Source: Ensifer adhaerens
GTDB lineage: Bacteria; Pseudomonadota; Alphaproteobacteria; Rhizobiales; Rhizobiaceae
Length of the DNA: 64,000 nt
Assembly (NCBI RefSeq): GCF_028993555.1
Contig: NZ_CP118610.1
Coordinates: 2,896,001 to 2,960,000, forward strand
Direction: 5' to 3'
A model generated the notes under the pieces. The model was given only the letters and a program-made list of their open reading frames with translations, searched no databases and was not told the DNA's origin. Positions 1 to 8,229 of this stretch are shown piece by piece. Position 1 is the stretch's first letter; each line of letters starts with the position of its first letter. The position numbers were made by a program, and so were the translations under genes.

Positions 1-591
1 CGCGACGATAACGCGGAGGCCGGCGCGGCCGGCCGTCAGCGCGGCCATCAGACCGGACGGACCGGCACCGACAACGAGCAGGTCGCAGAAGGCCCAGGAT
101 TTCTCATAGGTCTCGGGATCGCGCTCCAGCACGGCCCGGCCGAGGCCGGCGGCGCTCCGGATGAAGGGCTCGTAGACCCGCTCCCAGAACTGCTTCGGCC
201 ACATGAAGGTCTTGTAGTAGAAGCCGGCCCCGAGGAAGGGTGACAGCAAGCCGTTGACGGCTCCGACATCGAAGCCGAGCGACGGCCAGCGGTTCTGGCT
301 TTTGGCCGTCAATCCGCCGTAGAGTTCAGCGACGGTCGCCTTGGTGTTCGCATCGGTACGGGCACCGGAGCCGATGGTGACGAGCGCGTTCGGCTCGGAA
401 GGGCCGGCGCTGACGATGCCGCGCGGCCGATGGTACTTGAAGCTGCGGCCGACAAGCAGCTTGTCGTTGGCAAGCAGCGCCGAGGCGAGCGTATCGCCGG
501 CAAAGCCGCGCAATGGACTGCCGTCGAAGGTGAAGCTCAGGGTTTTGCTGCGATCGACGAGGCCGCCGGAGGATAGACGATAGCCGGTCAT
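1..591 (-). CDS. soxA: sarcosine oxidase subunit alpha, partial (C-terminus outside window)
   Basis: This is the alpha subunit of heterotetrameric sarcosine oxidase, which oxidatively demethylates sarcosine to glycine and passes the methyl group to tetrahydrofolate. About 197 residues are visible. The N-terminal part has the 2Fe-2S-ferredoxin-like fold region seen in this family (FTFDGSPLRGF, GRSFKYHRPRG). A dinucleotide-binding motif follows (VVGAGPSGLMAAL, around residues 174-186). The reading frame stays open to base 1, so the gene continues beyond the window. The ATG at 591 overlaps the soxD stop codon by four bases, indicating translational coupling. The order soxB-soxD-soxA is that of known sox operons; soxG would be expected next, outside the window. 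Confidence 0.9.
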   Translation of the reverse strand, partial: MTGYRLSSGGLVDRSKTLSFTFDGSPLRGFAGDTLASALLANDKLLVGRSFKYHRPRGIVSAGPSEPNALVTIGSGARTDANTKATVAELYGGLTAKSQNRWPSLGFDVGAVNGLLSPFLGAGFYYKTFMWPKQFWERVYEPFIRSAAGLGRAVLERDPETYEKSWAFCDLLVVGAGPSGLMAALTAGRAGLRVIVA

Positions 592-866
592 TGCTCCGCC
601 CTCCGCACAAACTCGGCGGCATCGACGACGGAATAGACCGCGTGTGTGGCCGTATCACGCTCGACGACAAGGAAGCGGCGACAGCCGGCGACGTGATGCC
701 AATGCTCCAGGGTGCGCCCGCGCGGATTGGCGCGCACATACACATAGTCGTGCCAGGCTTCGTCCGTATCCATCGGCTCCGGGCGACCGCGTGAGGCGTC
801 GCCGCGGATCGTAAATTCTTCCTTCGGTCGGACCCCGCAATGCGGGCAGGTAATCAGGCTTGCCAT
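588..866 (-). CDS. soxD: sarcosine oxidase subunit delta
   Basis: The product is the small (92 aa) delta subunit of heterotetrameric sarcosine oxidase. It begins MASLITCPHCG and carries the zinc-binding set of the family: Cys7, Cys10, a His near residue 58 and Cys62 (HWHHVAGC). I chose the ATG at 866 because the zinc motif then falls right at the N-terminus, as in the family, and because the upstream in-frame sequence is low-complexity and unrelated. It lies 74 bases after soxB and overlaps soxA by four bases. The subunit has no catalytic role of its own; in characterised enzymes it is structural. Confidence 0.9.
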   Translation of the reverse strand: MASLITCPHCGVRPKEEFTIRGDASRGRPEPMDTDEAWHDYVYVRANPRGRTLEHWHHVAGCRRFLVVERDTATHAVYSVVDAAEFVRRAEQ

Positions 867-940
867 CGTCGTCCATGTCCTGAAGCCGCGCTTCGGCTTC
901 CTGTTCATTTCATGCGGGGCCGGGCTCCGGCCGCGTGCTG

Positions 941-2191
941 TCAGTGAAGGTTGGGCTGCGGGCCGGCACCGGCCTCGTCGACGGCATAGCCGCGGGCGAA
1001 GCGATCCAGCCTGAGGGCACGCGCCACTGGATGGGTATCGTTCTTGGCGATCAGGTGGGCGAAACAGTAACCGGAGGCGGGCGTCGCCTTGAAGCCGCCA
1101 TAGCACCAGCCGCAATTGAGGTAGAGGTTGTCGATCGAGGTGCGATCGATGATCGGCGAACCGTCCATGCTCATGTCCATGACGCCGCCCCAGGCGCGCA
1201 GCACCCGAACGCGTGACAGGCCGGGGATCATCGTCACCCCCTCCTCCATCACGTGTTCCGCCGTCGCGAGATTGCCGCGCTGGGCGTAAGAAGAATAGCC
1301 ATCGATCTCGGCTCCGAAGACGAGGCCGCCCTTGTCCGACTGCGAGATGTAGAAGTGGCCGCCGCCATAGACGATCACGTGGTCGATGCAGGGCTTCAGC
1401 CCCTCGGTCACGAAGGCCTGAAGCACATGGCTTTCGAGCGGCAGCTTGAGGTCCGCCATTTCGCCGACGCGAGAGGTATTGCCGGCCGCAGCCAGCGCCA
1501 GCTTGCCGCAGCCGATGAAGCCCTTGGTGGTCTCGACGCCCATGACGACACCGTTTTCACGGCGGATGCCGGTGACTTCGCAATGTTCGATGATGTCGAC
1601 GCCATGCTGGTCGGCACCGCGCGCATAGCCCCAGGCGACCGCATCGTGCCTCGCCGTGCCGGCGCGCCGTTGCAGCAGTCCACCGAGGATCGGATATCGC
1701 GCGTGATCGTAGTTGAGGAAGGGGATCATCTTCTTCAACTGTTCACGCTCGATGAGTTCGGCCGCCACCCCCTCCATCCACATCGCGTTGCCGCGCCGGA
1801 CATAGGCGTCGCGCTGGCCGTCGCTGTGGTAAAGCATGATGACGCCGCGCTGCGAGAGCATCACATTGTAGTTGAGGTCCTGCTCCAGCCCTTCCCAGAG
1901 CTTCATCGAAAACTCGTAGAAAGGCTCGTTGCCGGGCAACATGTAGTTGGAGCGCACGATCGTCGTGTTGCGGCCGACATTGCCGGAACCGAGATAGCTC
2001 TTCTCCAGCACCGCGACGTTCTTCACGCCGAATTCCTTGGCGAGGTAATAGGCGGTCGAAAGACCATGCCCGCCACCACCGACGATGATGACGTCATAGT
2101 GCGGTTTCGGCTGCGGCTGGCGCCATTGCGGCTTCCAATTCAGGTTTCCGGAAAGGGCGTTCCTGACGAGCGAGAAGGCGGAATAACGCAT
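941..2191 (-). CDS. soxB: sarcosine oxidase subunit beta
   Basis: The beta subunit (416 aa, the usual family length) holds the FAD at which sarcosine is oxidised. The FAD-binding motif VIIVGGGGHGLS lies at about residues 35-45. The segment RHDAVAWGY at 181-189 contains the His that corresponds to the covalent flavin attachment site described for this family. The start at 2191 (MRYSAFSLVRN) matches the family N-terminus; a longer frame reaches back to 2272 but adds an unrelated Cys-rich stretch. It is the first gene of a soxBDA operon and is divergent from cysQ, with about 230 bases between the starts for promoters. Confidence 0.92.
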   Translation of the reverse strand: MRYSAFSLVRNALSGNLNWKPQWRQPQPKPHYDVIIVGGGGHGLSTAYYLAKEFGVKNVAVLEKSYLGSGNVGRNTTIVRSNYMLPGNEPFYEFSMKLWEGLEQDLNYNVMLSQRGVIMLYHSDGQRDAYVRRGNAMWMEGVAAELIEREQLKKMIPFLNYDHARYPILGGLLQRRAGTARHDAVAWGYARGADQHGVDIIEHCEVTGIRRENGVVMGVETTKGFIGCGKLALAAAGNTSRVGEMADLKLPLESHVLQAFVTEGLKPCIDHVIVYGGGHFYISQSDKGGLVFGAEIDGYSSYAQRGNLATAEHVMEEGVTMIPGLSRVRVLRAWGGVMDMSMDGSPIIDRTSIDNLYLNCGWCYGGFKATPASGYCFAHLIAKNDTHPVARALRLDRFARGYAVDEAGAGPQPNLH

Positions 2192-2423
2192 GAAGGCATC
2201 CAGTTCAGTTGCGTCGGCACATTTGCACAGCCGTGAGGCGGAAGCAAAGACGCAAGCCTGTCGCAGATGCAAAAAACCATTCGCCGGCTCAGCAGGCGTC
2301 CTGCTGCCGGGCGGAACGGATCGATGTTAGTCTTGAGTAGAATGCACCTACCGCCAAAAGCATTAGGTACCTTCCCGTTCTCAATATGCTATGGGCTTGA
2401 TGACAGACGGAAAGTTGGGGCGA

Positions 2424-3200
2424 ATGCTGGAAATACTGCAACAATCGGCGATATCAGCGGGTCGGGCCATTCTCGACATCTATAACGCCGGCCCGGAAGT
2501 CACCTACAAGCCGGACTGTTCGCCGGTCACCGACGCCGATGCCTGCGCCGAGCGCATCATCCTGGCGGACCTCGCCCGCGCCTTTCCGGACGTTCCTGTT
2601 GTTGCCGAAGAGGCGGTCGCCGCCGGCTTCGTGCCTGACATCGCCGGAAAATCCTTCTTCCTTGTCGATCCTCTCGATGGCACGAAGGAATTCATCGGCC
2701 GGCATGACGACTTTACCGTCAACATCGCATTGATCGAAAACGGCGCGCCCGTGGCCGGCGTCGTCTATGCACCAGCGCTCGGCATCCTCTATGCGGCGAA
2801 CCACGGCAAGGCCGTGAAGGCGGTCATCGACGAGACCTTCCGCCTCGACCATGAGACGATCATTGGTTGCCGCAGCTGCGGCGATCGCATGGTGGGTCTG
2901 GCGAGCCGTTCGCACAACAGCGCCGAGACCTTGGCCTACCTCACCGAGCACGGCATAGCCGACTACACAGCGGTCGGTTCGTCCCTGAAATTCTGTCTTC
3001 TCGCCGAAGGGCTCGCCGACGTCTATCCGCGCTTCAGCCGCACGATGGAATGGGATACGGCCGCGGGCGATGCCATCCTTCGGGCAGCCGGCGGCGAAAC
3101 GCTGACGATGGACGGTGCGCCGCTCACCTACGGCAAGCGCAATCAGAAGGACGACAGCGATTTCGCCAACCCCTGGTTCGTTTCCCGCGGCAAGCCGTAG
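2424..3200 (+). CDS. cysQ: 3'(2'),5'-bisphosphate nucleotidase CysQ
   Basis: This inositol-monophosphatase-family phosphatase (258 aa) removes the 3' phosphate from PAP/PAPS, recycling the by-product of sulfate assimilation. The metal-binding signatures are present: the acidic pair EE at 62-63, DPLDGTKEF at 82-90, and WDTAAGD near the C-terminus. I chose the ATG at 2424 because the protein then starts MLEILQQSAISAGRAI, aligning with the usual CysQ start; ATGs at 2391 and 2400 would add 11 or 8 residues. It is divergent from soxB and ends 23 bases before the oppositely oriented receiver gene. Confidence 0.85.
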   Translation: MLEILQQSAISAGRAILDIYNAGPEVTYKPDCSPVTDADACAERIILADLARAFPDVPVVAEEAVAAGFVPDIAGKSFFLVDPLDGTKEFIGRHDDFTVNIALIENGAPVAGVVYAPALGILYAANHGKAVKAVIDETFRLDHETIIGCRSCGDRMVGLASRSHNSAETLAYLTEHGIADYTAVGSSLKFCLLAEGLADVYPRFSRTMEWDTAAGDAILRAAGGETLTMDGAPLTYGKRNQKDDSDFANPWFVSRGKP

Positions 3201-3223
3201 CCGCCTTTCGGCCGAGCCGGCGC

Positions 3224-3619
3224 CTACGCCTCGCCCTTCTGCGTCCCAGCGGCGATCAATTGGCCAATGGTCCTTTCATTGAAAGGTTTGTCGATCCGCG
3301 GAATGTGCCTGAGATAAACTGGGAAAAGCTCCACATCCCCATATCCGCTCGTAAAACCGAACGGCAGGCCGCGGGCAAGCATGACGTCGGCTACGCCGAA
3401 GCTCGTGTGATCGCCGAGATTGGCATCGAGAATCGCAAAATCAAAGGTCTGCAGGGCCAGAAGCTCCATCGCCTGGTCCGCATTTGTGGCGATCGTGACC
3501 TGCGGGATCCCGAGCGAAGCCAGGATCTCCTCGGCATCCATGGCGATGATGAAATTATCCTCTATGACGAGAACGGTCCGGATAAGCGGAGAAACGTCAG
3601 GCATTCCCATGCACTCCAT
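3224..3619 (-). CDS. single-domain response regulator (receiver protein)
   Basis: The 131 aa product is one CheY-like receiver domain with no output domain. The acidic pair is at Glu20/Asp21, the phospho-accepting Asp at 65 (FAILDANLGD), the switch Thr at 90 and the conserved Lys at 111 (DKPF). Such proteins act as phosphate relays or modulate a histidine kinase; alphaproteobacteria have many. No kinase gene is adjacent. It is divergent from dps. The partner is not deducible from the sequence. Confidence 0.8.
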   Translation of the reverse strand: MECMGMPDVSPLIRTVLVIEDNFIIAMDAEEILASLGIPQVTIATNADQAMELLALQTFDFAILDANLGDHTSFGVADVMLARGLPFGFTSGYGDVELFPVYLRHIPRIDKPFNERTIGQLIAAGTQKGEA

Positions 3620-3914
3620 CTTTCACTTGGGGCAAAGCTGCCCCGTTCGTCTCCGCGCCTCGTTGGAATGGTGAAGTGGTCGAGACCTTTTCCTGTGACG
3701 CGAATCGGGGCGGAGAACCTTCACGCGTTCTGGGGTGCGCGGCTGCGCGGACACGCCGAGCTTAAGTCTGCTCGCCCTACCCTGGCATTTAAAAAAGACA
3801 TGTGGCGGCTGCATATGCGACCGGAACAACCGCCCCGCCGCAGCGTTCAACACAAGCGGCCGCCCCCCTGCCGCATTCGCTCGACGTTTTCAAAGACAGA
3901 ACTGGAGCAGGAGA

Positions 3915-4427
3915 ATGAAACAGACAGCTGCCGTGCTGAAGCCCAAGGTCAGGGACGAGGAATTCGATATCGGCCTGACCAAGGCCTACCGCCAACAGAT
4001 GGCCGCAGCGCTTTCCGATATCCTGGCCGACACCTACAAGCTGGTGATCAAGAGCCACATCTACCACTGGAATGTGGTTGGCCCGCTCTTCAAGCCGCTG
4101 CACGAACTGACCGAAGAGCACTACAACGCGTTGTTCAAGGCGACCGACATCATCGCCGAACGCATCCGTGCGCTTGGTCATCCTGCCCCGGCAAAACTTG
4201 CCGAAGCCAAGACGTTCGCGCCCAGTGCGGACTCGGTCAATCACACGACAGCGGCCGAAATGGTGGCAGACCTGATTGCCGATCACGAAGCGGCTGCACG
4301 CCGCATGCGCGAGGCCGGCACCAAGGCTGATGACAACGGCGACCTCGTCACGACAGACATGCTGACCGAACGCCTCGACTTCCATGAAAAGGCACTATGG
4401 ATGCTGCGCGCGATCATCGCCGCCTGA
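3915..4427 (+). CDS. dps: Dps-family DNA-binding ferritin-like protein
   Basis: This is the starvation/oxidative-stress mini-ferritin (170 aa), which oxidises and stores iron and protects DNA. The ferroxidase ligands sit at the canonical spacing: His51 (YHW), His63, Glu67, Asp78 and Glu82. The N-terminus contains Lys and Arg residues that could contact DNA. The ATG at 3915 is preceded by GGAGCAGGAG; a longer in-frame extension to 3735 lacks family similarity. The gene is monocistronic, followed by a GC-rich hairpin at 4447-4471. Confidence 0.92.
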   Translation: MKQTAAVLKPKVRDEEFDIGLTKAYRQQMAAALSDILADTYKLVIKSHIYHWNVVGPLFKPLHELTEEHYNALFKATDIIAERIRALGHPAPAKLAEAKTFAPSADSVNHTTAAEMVADLIADHEAAARRMREAGTKADDNGDLVTTDMLTERLDFHEKALWMLRAIIAA

Positions 4428-4446
4428 TCCGATCGGAGCATGGCAT

Positions 4447-4471
4447 CGATGCGGCGACGTGCGCCGCATCG
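4447..4471. terminator. hairpin between convergent dps and Crp/Fnr genes
   Basis: A perfect 10-bp stem (CGATGCGGCG / CGCCGCATCG) with a 5-nt loop lies between the 3' ends of dps (+) and the Crp/Fnr gene (-). No strong T-run follows on either strand, so terminator function is inferred from position and stem stability. Confidence 0.5.
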
Positions 4472-4505
4472 GAAAGGAAAGCATAAGACGCCTTTCGACG
4501 GCATG

Positions 4506-5261
4506 TCAGATGAAGGGCCGCTTGGGTTCATTGAGCCCTTCCCAGCCAGAGATCGCAAGCAGTCCGTCGATATCGCGGACATTGCAGCCCTTGTCCGCCC
4601 AGCGGATCAGGTCGCGCTCGGCCAGCTTCTTCAACGTCTTGTTGGTATGGACGATCGAAAGACCCAGCGTATCGGCCACATGCTGCTGGGTGACCGGAAT
4701 GGCCACGCGACTGCCGCTGAAAAGATCGAGCGCCTTTGCGCGCTGGTAGAGAAAGGCAAGCAGGTAGGCGGCCCGCTCCAGCGCCGAGCGGCGGCCGATG
4801 CTCAAGAGGTTCTCATCCAGAATGCGCTCCTCGCGTGCTGCTATCCAGGTAAGGTCATAGGCGAGCTCGGGATAGTTGGCGAACAGGCGGCTCAGCTTGC
4901 CGCGTTCGAAAACGCACAGCGTGACGGGCGACAGCGCTTCGATCGAATGCTGCATCTCGCCCATCAGGCTGCCTTGCAGGCCGATCAGGTCGCCCGGCAT
5001 CACATAATTCAGGATCTGGCGGCGCCCGTCATCGAGCATCTTGTAGCGAAAGCCCCAGCCGGAAAGCACCGTGAAGAGGTGGGCGCTATGCGCACCTTCG
5101 ACGAGGATGGTTGCGCCGCCATCGACCGCGAGTTCACCGGTCTTGAATTGCGAAACGAAGGCTAGCTCCTCGTTCGTAAAGGCGCGGAAATGATCGAGCT
5201 TGCGCAAGGGACAGCTTTCACAAGGCGTGCGTTTTTCGTTTCGAGTTGCCGTTCCGTTCAT
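4506..5261 (-). CDS. Crp/Fnr family transcriptional regulator
   Basis: The 251 aa protein has an N-terminal cyclic-nucleotide-binding-like domain (about 30-150) and a C-terminal winged helix-turn-helix (about 190-220, VTQQHVADTLGLS...). Near the N-terminus is a CESCPLRK motif (Cys14, Cys17). Only two closely spaced Cys are present there, whereas a classical Fnr 4Fe-4S centre needs four, so oxygen sensing by a cluster is unlikely. The recognition helix lacks the E..SR signature of Fnr/FixK. The start at 5261 is preferred over 5312 because the longer form adds only a poorly conserved leader. It is divergent from an SDR gene, with a palindrome midway (5348-5366). Confidence 0.85.
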   Translation of the reverse strand: MNGTATRNEKRTPCESCPLRKLDHFRAFTNEELAFVSQFKTGELAVDGGATILVEGAHSAHLFTVLSGWGFRYKMLDDGRRQILNYVMPGDLIGLQGSLMGEMQHSIEALSPVTLCVFERGKLSRLFANYPELAYDLTWIAAREERILDENLLSIGRRSALERAAYLLAFLYQRAKALDLFSGSRVAIPVTQQHVADTLGLSIVHTNKTLKKLAERDLIRWADKGCNVRDIDGLLAISGWEGLNEPKRPFI

Positions 5262-5347
5262 CGTTCCATCCGCGAAAATGTCTTCGGCCGGGTGTTCAAT
5301 ACAAAACTGCAAGTAGCGCCCGTGCTATCAGGGACAAGGGACGCCAT

Positions 5348-5366
5348 TGAAAACACATGGTTTTCA
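5348..5366. promoter_or_regulatory. palindromic operator candidate between Crp/Fnr and SDR genes
   Basis: A perfect inverted repeat, TGAAAAC-N5-GTTTTCA, sits almost exactly midway between the divergent starts at 5261 and 5450 (about 85 bases from each). Its dyad size fits a dimeric regulator such as the adjacent Crp/Fnr protein, though it is not the CRP (TGTGA-N6-TCACA) or FNR (TTGAT-N4-ATCAA) consensus. Confidence 0.5.
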
Positions 5367-5449
5367 GGAGCATCTCGCCAAGACGTCAATGGACAGGCGG
5401 TCTTTGGCGCCCTATCTCTTGCACGCGATCCCGCCACAGGAGTTCCGTC

Positions 5450-6307
5450 ATGTCGCATCCTGCCTTCGCCACCAACAATCTTGCCGTTATCACCGGCGCC
5501 GCTTCCGGCATCGGTCTGGCCGCCGCCCGCCACTTCGCCTCGCTCGGCATGCGCGTCGTGCTCGCCGACCTTGCGGGCGAGAAACTGGAGAAGGCAGCAG
5601 CCGAAGTCGCGGCGCTCGCGACCGCGGGCACGGCGTCCGTCGCAGCGATCGCGACCGACGTATCTCGCATCGACCAGATCGAAGCTCTCGAACGCACGGC
5701 GCGCGAGCGGTTCGGCGACGTTCACGTGCTGATGAACAACGCCGGTATCCAGCCCGGCAGCGCGATCCTCGGACCCTTGGTCGCCTGGGAGGCAACTCTC
5801 GGCGTCAATCTCTGGAGCGTGATCAACGGGTCTCGCGTCTTCGCGTCCGCAATGATCGCTCACGGCAAGCCGGCCGTCATCATCAACACCGGCTCGAAGC
5901 AGGGCATCACCACACCGCCCGGTGACCCCGCCTATAATGTCTCCAAGGCAGGCGTGAAGGTCTTCACCGAGGCGCTCGAACATGAGCTGCGCAACACGAC
6001 GGGAAGCCAGGTTCACGCTCACCTGCTGATCCCCGGCTTCGTCTACACCGGGATGACGGGTGGTGGCCGCACGGAAAAGCCCGCCGGCGCCTGGACCTCG
6101 GAACAGACGGTCGAGTTCATGATGGAGAGCCTGGCACGCGGCGACTTCTACATCCTTTGCCCGGACAACGACGTGCCGCGCGCAACCGATGAGCGCCGCA
6201 TCCTCTGGGCTGCCGGCGACATCGTCGAGAACCGGCCGCCGCTATCGCGCTGGCATCCGAAATATGCCGACGCCTTCAAGGCGTTCCTGGAGAAGAACCG
6301 CGACTGA
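5450..6307 (+). CDS. short-chain dehydrogenase/reductase
   Basis: This NAD(P)-dependent oxidoreductase (285 aa) has a classical SDR fold. The cofactor motif TGAASGIG is at 15-22, NNAG at 96-99, and the catalytic residues are Asn120, Ser149, Tyr162 and Lys166. The Asp40 after the second strand (VVLAD) would favour NAD over NADP. The C-terminal 40 residues (RILWAAGDIVENRPPLSRW) are an extension beyond the usual 250. The substrate is unknown. The ATG at 5450 was chosen because the upstream frame is non-homologous. It precedes the VOC/esterase fusion gene on the same strand after a 190-base gap that holds a repeat. Confidence 0.85.
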   Translation: MSHPAFATNNLAVITGAASGIGLAAARHFASLGMRVVLADLAGEKLEKAAAEVAALATAGTASVAAIATDVSRIDQIEALERTARERFGDVHVLMNNAGIQPGSAILGPLVAWEATLGVNLWSVINGSRVFASAMIAHGKPAVIINTGSKQGITTPPGDPAYNVSKAGVKVFTEALEHELRNTTGSQVHAHLLIPGFVYTGMTGGGRTEKPAGAWTSEQTVEFMMESLARGDFYILCPDNDVPRATDERRILWAAGDIVENRPPLSRWHPKYADAFKAFLEKNRD

Positions 6308-6313
6308 TCTCTG

Positions 6314-6414
6314 CTGCACAATTCCTTAGATCGGCATCGATTTAAGGGTGAAAATATGCAGCTTTAAAGCGGTACAGCGTCCTTAGCGCGTCTTGAAAGA
6401 CGCGCGGCGCTGTA
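6314..6414. repeat. mosaic palindromic intergenic element, copy 1
   Basis: Two palindromic modules lie side by side. Module M, 6314-6361, is bounded by CTGCAC and ATGCAG and contains CCTTAGATCGGC...AAGG. Module P, 6373-6414, is a 42-nt dyad starting TACAGCG and ending CGCTGTA with an inner GCGCGTC/GACGCGC stem. A second copy in inverted order is at 42964-43066. The size (about 101 bp) and two-palindrome design resemble the RIME-type elements described in rhizobia. Confidence 0.75.
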
Positions 6415-6500
6415 GCCCGTAAACACAGCGTTCTCGCCAGCGCTTCTGGCGCCGGCGCGACGCTTCGTGTTTTGTGAGGCAAATCAATGAGGAAATGACA

Positions 6501-8057
6501 ATGACGAGCGGCATCCACCACATCACCCTGATTGCCCGGAAGGTCCAGGCGAACGTCGATTTCTATGTCGGCTTCCTGGGGCTGAGACTCGTCAAAAGGA
6601 CCGGCGGCTACGAGGATGCCAACCAGTTGCACCTCTTCTACGGTGATGCCGAGGGATCGCCCGGGTCGCTCGTCACCTTCCTGATGTGGGAGGATGGCGG
6701 ACGCGGCCGGGTGGGTCACAGCCAGCCGAGCGAGATCGCCTTCGCCATTCGGCCGGAGAGCATCGGCTTCTGGCTGACCCGCGCGCTGCAATTCAACATC
6801 GCGACATCAGGGCCGTCGCAGGAGTTCGGCGAACCCGTGCTGCGCCTCAAGGATCCGGATGGCGTCATCGTCAAGCTCGTCGGCACTGAGGCAGTCTCGG
6901 CCACGGCCCCCTGGAGCGCGCGCGATATTTCGGAGGAAGATGCGATCCGTCGCCTGCGCGGCGCGACGATCCTCACCGAAAAACCGGAAGAATCCGTTCG
7001 CTTCCTGAAAACCCATTTCGGCTACAGCGAAACGGCCTCCAACGACACGATCCGTCGCCTGACGTCCACCTCTGGCGACGTCATCGACGTACGCGATGCG
7101 ACCGGCTTCTGGACGTCGGCGCCCGGAACTGGAACGATCGACCACATTGCCTTTCGTGCTCCGGATCGCGCCGCCGTGGAACGGGTGCACGGCGACCTGC
7201 AACGCGATGGCGCGGGCGCCATCAATGCGCATGACCGCAAATACTTCTATTCTCTCTACGTACGCGAACCCGGCGGCTCACTCTACGAACTGGCAAGCGA
7301 CGTGCCCGGTTTCATGGTCGACGAGCCGAAGGAAACGCTCGGTACTGAACTCTTCGTGCCTGCGCATTTCAGCACTGCCAGGGAAGAAATGCTGCTCGCC
7401 ATGCCGCAGTTCGCGCTGCCGGGAGAACCGCGGCTGACCGAACGCGACCTGCCCTTCGTGCATCGCTTCTACCATCCGGAGACGCTTGACGACCGCACCT
7501 TCATGCTGCTGCACGGCAGCGGCGCCAATGAGACACAGCTCCTGCACCTGGCCCACCAGGTCGACCGGCAAGCGACACTCGTCGGCATTCGCGGCCGATC
7601 GAACGAGGAAGGAACGCCACGCTGGTTCCGCCGCTATTCGCCGACGACCTTCGACCAGAGGGATGTGCGCTCGGAAGCCGAAGCCTTCGCCGCCTTCGTT
7701 GAAGGCGCCCGCGATGGCTACCGCATCGACCTCGAGAAAACCGTGTTCATCGGCTACTCCAACGGTGCAAACCTGCTGGTGGCCATGATGCTCCTGCACC
7801 CGGGACTTCTTCGCAATGTCGTGCTGATGCGCTCGATGCTCGTGCTCGACGACGTGCCGCCGCCGGATCTCTCGGGCACGAACATCCTGCTGCTGACGGG
7901 CCAACATGACAGCTATGGCGAATTCGCGCCGCGCCTGAAGGCGGAGCTTTCCCGCACCGGTGCGAATCTGGCAACGGTCGAACTCGACATGGGGCATGAG
8001 ATCGGCGCGCCGGATATTGCGGCGATACAGAAGTGGCTGGAAGAAAAGGGGCTCTGA
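6501..8057 (+). CDS. fused VOC (ring-cleaving dioxygenase-like) / carboxylesterase protein
   Basis: This 518 aa protein joins two activities. Residues 1-290 are two vicinal-oxygen-chelate repeats with candidate metal ligands His7, His215 and Glu263, like MhqO-type glyoxalase-family dioxygenases. Residues 325-518 form an alpha/beta-hydrolase of the MhqD/phospholipase-carboxylesterase type, with LHGSG at 338-342, nucleophile Ser420 (GYSNG), Asp470 and His499. In Bacillus, MhqO and MhqD are separate proteins induced by methylhydroquinone and catechol stress. The start at 6501 is preferred because a TGAGGAA site at 6488-6494 is correctly spaced; the ATG at 6495 abuts that site. It is followed by an inverted-repeat element and faces an FMN reductase gene. 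Confidence 0.85.
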   Translation: MTSGIHHITLIARKVQANVDFYVGFLGLRLVKRTGGYEDANQLHLFYGDAEGSPGSLVTFLMWEDGGRGRVGHSQPSEIAFAIRPESIGFWLTRALQFNIATSGPSQEFGEPVLRLKDPDGVIVKLVGTEAVSATAPWSARDISEEDAIRRLRGATILTEKPEESVRFLKTHFGYSETASNDTIRRLTSTSGDVIDVRDATGFWTSAPGTGTIDHIAFRAPDRAAVERVHGDLQRDGAGAINAHDRKYFYSLYVREPGGSLYELASDVPGFMVDEPKETLGTELFVPAHFSTAREEMLLAMPQFALPGEPRLTERDLPFVHRFYHPETLDDRTFMLLHGSGANETQLLHLAHQVDRQATLVGIRGRSNEEGTPRWFRRYSPTTFDQRDVRSEAEAFAAFVEGARDGYRIDLEKTVFIGYSNGANLLVAMMLLHPGLLRNVVLMRSMLVLDDVPPPDLSGTNILLLTGQHDSYGEFAPRLKAELSRTGANLATVELDMGHEIGAPDIAAIQKWLEEKGL

Positions 8058-8115
8058 GGGGCCTCAGGGCGTGTCTTGCGCGCGCCTCCGGGAAAGCCAG
8101 CCGCTCCCTTTCTCC

Positions 8116-8200
8116 GTCATGCTCGGGCTTGACCCGAGCATCCACACCCAACACGGGAGGCTCACGGATTTTGGATCCTCGGGTCAAGCCCGAGGATGAC
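8116..8200. repeat. paired palindromic repeat element
   Basis: Two 28-nt arms, 8116-8143 and 8173-8200, are inverted copies of each other matching at 26 of 28 positions. Each arm is itself palindromic around CTCGGG-CTTGA-CCCGAG. It lies between convergent genes (the VOC/esterase fusion and the FMN reductase). This motif (CTCGGGTCAAGCCCGAG) is a common intergenic repeat in Rhizobiales as I know them and may also act as a bidirectional terminator. Confidence 0.75.
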
Positions 8201-8229
8201 TGGAGCGGCCTTGGCACGCCATTGGCAGT

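Noticed and set aside
2867..4330. 487-codon plus-strand frame across cysQ, the receiver gene and dps
   Set aside because: It crosses three real genes in other frames, is rich in Arg/Ser/Pro and matches no family. The dps and cysQ frames explain this DNA.
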